A stretch of 64,000 nucleotides of DNA from Verrucomicrobiales bacterium. GTDB taxonomy: Bacteria > Verrucomicrobiota > Verrucomicrobiia > Verrucomicrobiales > DEV007. The notes beneath the pieces were generated by a model. That model was not told the origin of the DNA, did not search any database, and saw only the letters and a list, made by a program, of their open reading frames with translations. The stretch's first letter is position 1. Each line of letters opens with the position of its first letter. The stretch is from NCBI GenBank assembly GCA_029213005.1, contig JARGPI010000017.1, positions 1 through 64,000 on the forward strand, in the 5' to 3' direction. A program made the position numbers and the translations under genes. Below, piece after piece: positions 48,401 to 58,100 of this stretch.

Positions 48401-48860
48401 TTTTGCCTTTTTTCAGGTAGTGATCTTCGTAGGCGAGGGAGGTGAATGTCGTAACGATGAGGCTGCCATCGGTGGTTTCGAGGATACCGGCGTCCCGGTC
48501 ATCGATCGGGCCATCAAGTAGAGTTCGGGGGAAGGTCCAGGTCTCGCCGTCGTCGCGGGAGCGCATCATCTCCACGGTGCCGAAGGGGCAGATATGGCCT
48601 TCTCTCCGGCCTGACCAAACGGTGAGAAGCTCGCCGTTTTTCAATCGGGTCAGGGTGGGCCAGCCGTGATAATACTCCGGCTGCATCGATATCGTGCGGG
48701 GCCCTTCGATCAGATGGATTTCCGCCGCACTGGTCAGCGATGCGCAGGCGAGGAGGAGTGCGGAAAGCAGGGATTGTACAGGGTACAGTCTTAAATTGTA
48801 CCCTGTACAATTGAAAGATCTGGTGGGGCGCCGGTTAAATCGGTCTCGAATTTGATTCAT
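45462..48860 (-). CDS. Secreted sialidase-like double propeller fused to an esterase
   Basis: An 1132-residue exported protein. Residues 1-46 are a signal peptide whose n-region (about 17-30) is coded by the 22-bp-period palindrome pair; no ATG, GTG or TTG lies between the repeat and the hydrophobic core, so the start is ATG 48860. About 50-390 is a sialidase-type propeller with Asp boxes (SRDDGETWTF, STDGGVTWSE, SKDDGKTWTW, STDGGKTWTT). About 400-790 is a second, more diverged propeller (TTDSGKNWSP). About 790-1132 is an alpha/beta hydrolase: GHSYGG with S983, D1078 in VDPPEQW and H1110 in PDHSPT. Glycan release combined with deacylation is inferred; sialic acid specificity is not proven. 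Confidence 0.85.
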   Translation of the reverse strand: MNQIRDRFNRRPTRSFNCTGYNLRLYPVQSLLSALLLACASLTSAAEIHLIEGPRTISMQPEYYHGWPTLTRLKNGELLTVWSGRREGHICPFGTVEMMRSRDDGETWTFPRTLLDGPIDDRDAGILETTDGSLIVTTFTSLAYEDHYLKKGKKTDDTAWMAAHNRLPDDKARKAELGEWALRSTDGGVTWSERIHTIVNSPHGPIQLKDGRLLYAGKELWEEEKRIGVCESKDDGKTWTWLAEIPTREGDAFANYHELHAVECDSGKIIVQIRNHNPQHKGETLQSESTDGGKTWTTPHSIGVWGLPSFLNRLRNGDLLMTYGHRTRTYGVQARVSKDEGENWSEPLLISDDGAGGDLGYPSTVELETEGTFLTVWYEKLKDSPNAVLRSAKWKFAEPALIESITKEVVRSNRDGTGTTWFHPRACVVPGEGILMNLQEIGGSDYFGPVNWSKTTDSGKNWSPPEPVASLGRDPVPEHEGLQAGVCDVTPQYHPKTGTVLALGHVVFYKGPRFSKGDQLPRYPVYAVRKPDGTWSDRKILKWDDPRGSFIYSNNCGQRVVMPNGDIIMAFTFGPESNNRMVAGVRCTFDGETLNIAEVGPPLKNEVGRGLLEPSVTRFRDRFYMTIRAEDDRGYAAVSDDGINYREKTAWSWDDGEPLTMSTTQQNWLTHSEGLFLVYTRKDKSNEKVIRWRAPLWMAQVDPERLCLIRDSEKVVLPLVGDGINQPDDVALMGNFHVTNISPEESWVTTGEWMPRREAKGDQLVARIRWSQPNKLALSQNLKQASQTWKTLEPYFSVPSKFQNDFGNYQSPRGDKKIDWPARRKQIKAEWMERIGKWPPLIEQPEVTILETTRRESFTQYKLQFDWLPDQTTTAYLLVPDGAKQSPAVVTVYYEPETAIGLHNDTKKDRDFALQLTRKGFVTLSLGTTETTNNKTYSLYYPNREKAEMEGLSALSYAAANAWQVLAARPEVDSSRIGITGHSYGGKWALFAGALYEKFAAVAVSDPGIMFNSHPSVNYWEPWYLGWHPTPWRKRGIITEENPAQGVYLQLIEEGRDLHELHSLLAPRPFFVSGGAVDPPEQWKALNHLVTLNSELGFQNRVGMSNRPDHSPTPESNAVLLAFFEHFLGIKD
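48775..48809. repeat. 22-bp-period palindrome pair, locus 4 (inverted, in signal peptide)
   Basis: TGTACAGGGTACA at 48775-48787 and TGTACCCTGTACA at 48797-48809, spacer 9 bp, 22-bp period. It is translated on the minus strand as part of the signal-peptide n-region of the sialidase/esterase gene (residues C-T-G-Y-N-L-R-L-Y-P-V-Q). Confidence 0.92.
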
Positions 48861-49144
48861 GATGCGGATTATCCGTCATTTAGTCATACCCGGAGGCTGG
48901 CGAACATTCCGAATCTGCGGACCCCTCGGATTCCGGTTTACCGGAATTTCGCCACGTAAAAACGCCAGTAAATAATGGTGGTTTGATAGGGGTGTTGTTG
49001 TGAAACTCTCTGAATGGCAGGGATTAATGGCGTTATTGCGATTTTTTATCGATGTCAGGGTACTTGATCGTGTGTTTAGGTTTCGCGCCTCTAATTGGGT
49101 TGTTCAGCAATTCAATTGGCTGAACACTCGAACCAAACATTGCC
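48861..49144. other. Divergent promoter region before the giant surface protein
   Basis: A 284-bp region between the divergent sialidase/esterase and giant-protein genes. It holds both promoters and the hairpin at 49102-49125; no consensus promoter box can be chosen with confidence, and the giant gene has no visible Shine-Dalgarno (ACATTGCCATG). Confidence 0.5.
49102..49125 (+). promoter_or_regulatory. Hairpin in leader of giant surface-protein gene
   Basis: GTTCAGC at 49102-49108 pairs with GCTGAAC at 49119-49125, and the inner AAT/ATT residues extend the pairing. It ends 19 nt before the ATG. It may control translation or be an operator; no T-run follows. Confidence 0.45.
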
Positions 49145-52100
49145 ATGCAGAAGAGCTCTCTTCTTAAAAAAATCTTTAGCAGAGGTCAGACTTCTCCGGA
49201 AGTGATGACTAACCGACAAAAGGTTGAACGTGAATACGTTGCTGAGGCACTTGAGCCTCGTGTTCTTTACTCGGGGGCGCCTCTCGAGGCACCGGTTGAA
49301 GCAACGGGTGATGCGGCGGAAAATAGTCCATCTGAGGGGTTCGAATCGGTCGGGGAGTTCGGTTCTGCTGCGGTCCTGCCTGAGGAGAAGGCTGAGACTG
49401 GAGCGTCGGTAGTTCTGACCAGTTTCGATAACTTGACCGGGGATGAGATTTCGTTCTTGAATTCCGCTGCGATCGAGCATTGGAAAAGTTCGGGTTTGAG
49501 TGATGAGCAGCTGGCTGCTCTTGAGTCGGTCGAAATATCGGTTCTCGATCTCGACGGCGCGGTTCTGGGTTATGCGGAAGGGTCACATATTTTTATCGAT
49601 TCCGATGCCGCGGGGCGGGGCTGGTTTGTCGATGCGACGCCTTTCGAAAACGAGGAATTCACGATGCTTGAAGACGGTAGTATGGAGGCCGTGACGGGGC
49701 TGGGTGCATCAAACCGCATCGATCTTCTTTCCGTTTTGCAGCACGAAATCGGGCACGTTCTGGGTTTGGGTGACATATATCAGTCCATCGGCGCGGCGAA
49801 TGTGATGTACGGGCTTTTCGAAGAGGGCGAAAGACGGGAAATTTTGATGGATCAGGCTGAGGGGGCCGCGCCTTTGAGTCTGGAAGGAGCACACTTCGCT
49901 ATTTCGGCTGATGCGATGGGGGATTGGGTAAATGCGGAAACCTGGATCGGTGGAAATGGAGTAAACTGGACGACTGATGCAAATTGGGAGGATGGATCAG
50001 CTCCGGTGGAAGGTGAACCTTTTGTATCGATCGTTTTTGACGGCAATAACACAACGGTTACTCAGAACCAGGCGGGAGGAGCCGGAGGTCGCAATGTAAA
50101 CAGTATCGTCTTTGATGAAAACGCCGGCGCTTTCACGGTGTCGGGTAACTCAATCGATATGCTGGGGACCGGGGGAAATGTTGATCGCTCCGAGGTGATC
50201 AATTTGTCTACTAACACACAGACGATTAATACCCGGCTTATTCATCGGGCCGATCTCAATACCGGGCTCACCTTTAATGCCGAAGCCGGAGATATCATTG
50301 TCGGTGGCGACATTACCCAAATTGGAGGTACCGATTCGGATGTTGTCCGGGTTTTGGGTGGTCATACGGTCACTTTTTCGGGTGATAATACCTATACAGT
50401 GCCCACCAATGTCGGGGTTGCCGTTGTTTCAGATGATTTCGAATCTTATGGGACAGGAAACGGGGGCGCTGATTCAAATTGGCAGCGTAATACCACTGGA
50501 ACGGTTCAAGTTGAAATCAGTGGTGGGAATAAGCATATCGCATTCGGATATTCAGGCGGACTAAATTCTACAACTCTCGGTGCCAGCAACGAATACCGGG
50601 GAATCCATCGTGCCCTCAATGAGGCTTCGATAGTGGAAGGTGAGAGCGGAAGAGTTTCATTTGATGCGCTGGTCGAGAGTGAGCTGGGTGAATGGTATTA
50701 TGGTGTGACTGAAACGATAGCGGGCCGGGTTGAGGAAAGTGCCGGTGCTCAGAAAAGGCAACTTTCTGATATGCGGATCTATGTGGGGTTTGTTTACGAT
50801 GGGGCTGCCGCGGATGGTAAAGTAAATCTGGTGGCCGGAGATTCGACGAGCGGAATGGTCACTTTGGCTACTGGAGTTGATGTTGATCAGTGGCACAACG
50901 TTGAGTTGCTAATTGATCATACGGCAAATACGTTTGAGGTCTACCTCGGAGGTGTTCAGCAGGGAGGTACTTTAAGTTTTGATAGTGGAACGGGGGATCT
51001 GGAACATTTTATTGCTTTTGGCGGTGGGGGAAGCCGATACGACGGGCAATTGGACAATGTTGAAGTTCAAGCGTTTTCCGCGCCTTCGACCCTACTACTC
51101 AACGGCCAGCATACCGGCGCGGGTGATTATCTTATCGGTGGTGGCTCCACATTTGGAGGCACCGGAACCACTGATGCCGCTGTCCAGGTGACTGGTATTC
51201 TGTCGGCCGGGGATCCTGGTGTTTCGTCGGGAGTGGGAAGCTTAGCAACCGGTCCTCTGACGTTCCTCCAGGGGTCCACTTTTCATGCTCAAATCGATGG
51301 TGACGGCAGTTTTGTCCCCGGGTTGGGGAATGACGTTGTTACTGTGACCGGTGATGTAGTTCTTGGTGATGGCATCGCAACTCTGGCAATCGACTCGCTG
51401 GGAAGTATTCCGGCGGGCGCGCATTCCTATACCTTAATCAATAATACTTCAGGCGTTACCAGCGGATTTTTTAAAGACAGTTCAGGTACGTTGCTCTCGG
51501 AGGGGGCTACGGTGACCATCGGAGGTCTGGATTACCAGATAAGCTACAGTGGTGGAGAGGGTAGCGATGTCGTGCTCAGCTATGGATCCGTTCTTTATGT
51601 TAATCCGGATCTGGCTCCCGGTGCGGTGGCAGATGGTGACGACGAGGTCGCAGGGGATCAACCGGGAGCGGTTTATCAGTCCATTTCCGATGCTTTAGCT
51701 GCCGCCCCTCATGATGAGCCGGTTACACTGGTGATCAATGAAGGTGACTATAGCGCGGAAGATATAGATCTCAGTGCGTTTACTGAAGAAGTGACGCTGA
51801 AGTTCATCGAAGCCAACAGCAGTATAAAATCTTTGACCGGAGGTTCCAATGTGACCGTGGAGTTGGGCGGTATTGATGGTGCGCACTCAGTTGCGACTTA
51901 TTTGACGGTGCAAAGCGGCACTTTCGCCGGTGAAATTATTGGAGACGGTGGTTTGGTTAAAACAGGCGCGGGGACGTTGACTTTAAGTGGGGTTAATACC
52001 TATACCGGCAGTACTTCAGTAGATAGTGGAGTACTCTTGATTGACGGCTCGACGGCAACGATTTCCTCGACCGATTCAGTCTTGCTGGATGCCGGCACCT

Positions 52101-55100
52101 TGCAGCTTCTTAATGGTGCAACGGTTTCGGTAACAAACGGCGTCTCAAATGATGTCGAAACAGGAAATCTTTTTGTCGATGGAGGGACTATGACGGTCGG
52201 GGTCGGAATGGATGTCGACAATCTTCGGGTGGGTCGAACGGCATCCGGTGTGGCTGCCCATAATAGTTCTTTAACCGTGCAATCCGGTGTTGTCATAATT
52301 GGCGGAGGTTCCGGTAATCTTGATATAGGCCGCGAAGAGACGGGTGGTGCAAAAGTTGAAGGAAATCTCGATTTATCTGGAGCTTCTTCGGTAACGATTG
52401 ATGTGACAAATGTGCGACTGGGAACGGTGGCCGGAAGTAATGGCGGGGTGGGCGGAGAGCTTAAATTATCCGCTACGGGTCTAAATACGGTGACCGCCAC
52501 TTCGATTGTGATGGGAGATTCACCTTCACCGGGCAACGAAGGCGTCACCAGTTCGATGGTTCTGGGTGGTGGCACTAACGACTTTAATGTCGACACCTTC
52601 ACAATCAGTAATCGTAAGAGCAAAGCTGATGTAACGATTTTGACCGGAGGAATTTTGAATTTGACCGGGGACGCCAATGGGGCTGCAGACCTTTATGTAG
52701 GTCGGAACAATGCCGGGACGGGCACGACCAGCACTGGCGTTCTTAATCTTGCTGGAGGGACTTTTAATGCCACTCTGGATGATGTTTATCTGGGACAGCA
52801 TTCGTCCGTTTCCGGAAAAGGGCTGGGAACATTAACTTTCGATTCGGGAACGGTAAATGCGAACCGGATTTATCTGGGGAACCCGGGGACGAGTGATAAC
52901 CCGCTCAACACCAAGGGGACTTTCAATCAATTGGGTGGATCGGTTACGGTAGCAAACGGGGTCTTCGACGGAGGTGGATCCAGTGTGCTAAATATCGATA
53001 ACGGAACCTTCACGGTTACGGACGGTGGCTTTCAGGTAGATGATCTTCGGGTTGGATATAACCCCGGCTCTGCGAATTTGACTGTGTCCGGCGGTGATGT
53101 TTCAGTCGGGGATGGTGCCGGGCAACTCCTCATAGGATTCCGGGATGTAGCCTCCCCCACCGGGGTAACCTCGGGGGTCGTCAATTTTGCTGCTGCGGAT
53201 TCGGTGACGATTGCAGTGACTGATGTATTGGCCGGTTACAGCTCCCTTACAAGTACGGGAAGTGTCGGAGCAACCAAGGGATCGTTGACCCTGTCCACTG
53301 CGAATGAAAATACGGTGGTAGCTGAAAATTTTCGATTGGGGTATACCAATTCCGCCGATAACCAGAGCCAAACGACTTCCCTGCATTTAGGTGGAGCCGG
53401 GAACACTTTTGAGGTAGATACCTTTATCGCCGGTGACCTGAAGACGAAGGCTTTGGTTGATATTGTTGCGGGAGGAACGTTTACCTTGAGAGGGAATACG
53501 AATTCGGAAGCCGATTTGGTGATTGGTAATAACAGTATTAACACCGGAACCAACCCTGGATTATCTCACATCGATCTCTCCGGCGGGACATTTGAAGCAA
53601 CCCTCAATACCCTTGAAATCGGTCTTCATGGAAGAGATGGTGGTAGCGGGAAAGGGGCGTTGACCTATACGGCTGGCACGGTGACTGCGAACTCAATTGT
53701 TCTTGCTGATACCGATAGGTTGGGCATTTCGACTGCCGATGCTAATACCACAGGGACGTTGAATCTGGGTGGCGGGGTTCTTGACCTGCAGGGCGGAACC
53801 ATCACCGAAGGTGGGGGGACTGAAACTTTCACTTTCACTGATGGGGTTCTTAAGGATGTCGGCACGATTGGTTTTGCGCTAAATCAGGCGGGAGGAACCC
53901 TCCAGATCGGTGCGGATGCAGAGGCTGATACGCTGACGATTCAGGGGGATTACGAGCTGGAGGCAGGTGGCTCTTTGGAAATAAATATTACCGATGCGGG
54001 AGCGTCCGATCTTCTCAATGTCGAAGGTTCAGTCGTTCTTGCCGGGACGCTGGATCTTCAGGTAGATGCTTCTGCTGATATCGTGACCGGAACTGAGTTC
54101 CTCCTCCTCGATAATGATACCAGTTCCGATGTGGTAAGTGGCACTTTTCTGGGGTTGGCGGAAGGGGCTACGATTCGTTCCAACGGTCACAGTTTCCAGA
54201 TCAGTTATCTGGGCGGTGATGGCAACGACGTTGTTTTGACGGCGTTAAATGATAGTCCGGTTCTGAGCTCATCGGTAGATCTGGCTTTTAAAGAGGAGAG
54301 CTTTCCCATCGTCATTGATTCGGGGCTGACTCTCACCGATATCGATGGTGGTCCTGATCCTCTGAACTTTCAGGCTACCGCGGAGATCGTTGCAGGTTTC
54401 GTTTCCGGTGAAGACCTGTTAGGTGTCAGCGGTGCGTTGAACAATGTAGTCGCCACCGTCAGCGCGGCGGGGGATAAGGTTACCTTCTCAGCGGCTAATG
54501 CGAGCGCCACGGTGGCTGATTTCGAGGCGGCGCTTCGCCTGGTAAGTTTTGAAAATACCAGTGATGCCCCGGATGAAAGTCAGGCCCGGAAGGTGAAATT
54601 CGATTTCTACGATGGTCTGTCCTGGTCTGAAGCGATCCAGCAAAATCTGGCGACCTTTGATTTCAACGATGGGAATACCGTAGTAGATTCTGCACCGACT
54701 AATTTGACGCTGAGTAATATCACAGTCGGTGGCGGCGCGAACCTTTTAGGGGTGACAACTCCCACTGGTTACTCCAGCCCATTGATGAGGGTTGCGCCTA
54801 AGGTCAATATGACTCAGATCACTGATCCTGCGGCGGCTTTGGCTGAATCGATCTCGAAAGATATCTATTTTGAGTTCACGGTGAACGCAAATGGTGAGAT
54901 CTATTCAATGACGCAATTGTCATTTGATTTGGCGCGAGGTGCTAGCTCCGGTCAAAGAGGCTACGCGGTCCGCTCCAGCGTCGATGGTTTTACGGATGAT
55001 CTGGCAAGGGAAGGGAATGTAAACACAGCTTTTTCCAGGCCAAATCAGAAAAGTGTAGAGATTGATCTGGAATCCTTTGCCGGAGACTTTAGCGGGTTAA

Positions 55101-58100
55101 CTACCGATGTGACCTTCCGGGTCTATTTCCATACCCCGCAGACGGGGAATGAGATGGATATCGATAATTTGGTGATCGAGGGCACTATCGATTCGACGGT
55201 GACCATCTCTGTTGAGGGTGTTAATGACGAGCCGGTCGCAAATGACGATGCCCGTGAAATTGATGAAACGGGTGGTGCTGATGCGGGGGAATCCGCTACG
55301 ATAACTGGAAATGTGATGGGTGGGGCCGGAGCTGCGGCAGGTGACGTCGCAGATATCGACCTTGATGCTGATGACGACCCGACTGCGGGTGACGGCAGTG
55401 TCGTGGTGACAACTATCGAATACACCGGAAGTGGAGCTCCCTATCAGGCCACTAATACCGGAGGCGGGGTTTCCAGTGGCACCAAGGTGGATGGAGAATT
55501 TGGTACTCTGACGATTAATCCTGACGGCAGTTATGAATATGTGTTGGACGATGGCGCTGTCGACAGTCTGAATGCCGGGGAAACCCGCAGTGAAGAATTT
55601 ACTTATGAAATCAGCGATTCAGATTCGAACGCGGTGCGGAACGGCGGCGATCTTCTTGCCGAGTATAGCTTTGAAAACCTTTCGAGTCTGGCCGCTAATC
55701 CATCCGGAACAGGAAATGATGGGACCATCACTCGGGTAGGATCTGAGGGAATCGCACCCAATTCAGACGTGTCAACCAATGCGCCGGGCGGTTGGGCTGC
55801 GACGTTTGATGAGAATGGTGGTGGATCAACTCAGCCTACGGAAGGCGCGCGGATTAATGTGGATACCAATGGATTCGATTTTAATGCCAACGATTGGACG
55901 ATTTCGGGGTTTTATAATCGTGGGGATACTGACTCAACCGACTTCATACTGTTACTGGGGAACGGTGATGGTTTTGGGGGCGGCCCCGAAATGTACCTCC
56001 AGGGCGTTACAGGGAGTAACAATCTGAACTTAACCTATATCGATTCGGGTGGCACCGAAGTAAGTATCACCGTGGCCGGAGCTGCGGCGCCGGGCGATTG
56101 GCATCACTACAGTATCGTGAAGGATGCCGCTAACGGAATCTCATTGTATGTTGATGGAACCTTCCAAGGTTCTGATGATACCTTCTCTCTTTCAGTCGAC
56201 AATACACTGACTTTTGGAGGGCATGACAGCAACTCGTTCGAGCCGGTCAGATGGTTCAACGGCAGTCTCGATGATTTGAGCGTGGTGACCCGGGCGCTGG
56301 ATGCGAGTGAAGTCAGTAAGTTGGCGAACGGCGGCGGCTTTTCGGAAAGAGCGACGCTGACGATCACCGTAAATGGAGCTAATGATAACCCCGTCGCGAA
56401 TGATGATGCAGCAACTGCAATCGAGTCTGGCGGAATAAGCAACGGCATACTCGGGGTTGACCCTACCGGTAATGTGATGGGCGGGGCTGGAGCTTCAGCG
56501 GGTGATGTCGCTGATACCGATGCTGATGGAGATGAAGACCCGACAGCAGGCGATGGCAGTGTCACGGTAACGAATGTTGAGTATACCGGCAGTGGAACGC
56601 CTCTGGGTGTTAATTCCGGGGGTGGAGTTGCGAGCGGGACAAAAGTTGACGGAGAATACGGAACTCTCACGATCAATCCCGATGGTAGCTATTCCTACGA
56701 GGTTGATCAAAGTGTTGCCGATTCTCTCGATAGCGGCGAGACCGCGACGGAAGTGTTTACCTACACCATTGCGAATGAAACCGAGTTGGCGAGATACGAT
56801 CTTGATCCTTCCGGTAGTAATACCCAGAACAGTCCGGCGACCTCGGTTGATGGATCTATCAGTGTCAGTGGCCTTCAAGGGAGTGGTTCGGGTTCACAAA
56901 CGTTTATTTCGGCCTCTTCGCATACGGCCTTGATTCTTGCGAGCGCCACGGCGAGCACCCAAGCCGATGCGCTGGATGGTGGTAGTTACTTCGAATTTAC
57001 GGTCACTCCGACGCCCGGGGAGCCTGTCTCCTTAAGCTCTCTGGAGTTTAACGCGGGAATCTCCGGTGGGAATTTTAATAATACTTTATACTTTCAGTCC
57101 AGTATTGGTGGTTTTGGAAGTGGTCATCCAGTTTTGGCATCGTTCGAAGCAAATACCTTTAGTAACAGTTACAACTACCCTACTTATAAGGTTAATCTCG
57201 GGAGTGAGTTCGTAAACATTGCGACTCCTGTCACATTTCGTTTTACCTGGTCGGACGATTCCAGTTCCAGCACCTATGTGAACCGTCTCGATGACCTGGT
57301 GATTTACGGTGCGCGGGGTGCCGCGACCGCAGATTTAACGATAACGGTTGAAGGTCGAAATGATAATCCGGTAGCCAATGATGATGCCAACATCGCGGTG
57401 GAAGCGGGCGGTGTGGGTAACGGGACTTTAGGAATTGATCCAACCGGAAACGTGATTGGTACGGTCGGTGGTACCTATGATGCCGGGTACGGAGATGTTG
57501 CTGATACGGATATTGACGCGGCTGACGCGAGTTATGTAACTGAGGTGACCTTTAACGGAACGCCATTTGCCGGTTCCACCAATGGAGGTGGGGTAATCGG
57601 AAGCGGGGAATCAATTTTGGTGGATGGGGCTTACGGTACCCTCGAAATTTTCTCTGACGGGAGCTACCAATATTCAGTGAATCAGGCATTAGCGGACGAA
57701 TTGGATCATGGTGATTCAATGGTTGAAGAGTTTGTCTATACGATTAGTGATGGACAGGAAGTCACTCTGGCTAACTATGCCTTCACGGGCAACGGCAACG
57801 CCGGGAGCGTGAATAGTGCCATCTCTGCTGGTGTTGTGTCTGTTATCGACGGAACTAATGAAGGAGCGGGTGATACTGATAGCTTTATTTCCGGGTCCAC
57901 TTACACCTCGCTTACCCGGGGCGATGCGACTGCTGCGGACCAGGCTGGCGCGCTAATCGATGATGATTATTTTGAGTTTACGATCACACCTCAGGCCGGG
58001 CAGACGATTTCATTGACTTCTTTTGAGTTTGATCACTACATTAACACTTCAGGTTCTTCAATTGGTGGCGGAACAATGGGTGCCGTTCATTTCAGTTCAA

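Noticed and set aside
52000..56676. Minus-strand open frames within the giant gene
   Set aside because: They are Ser/Thr/Pro-rich antisense products of Gly/Thr/Val-rich repeats, with no start signals.
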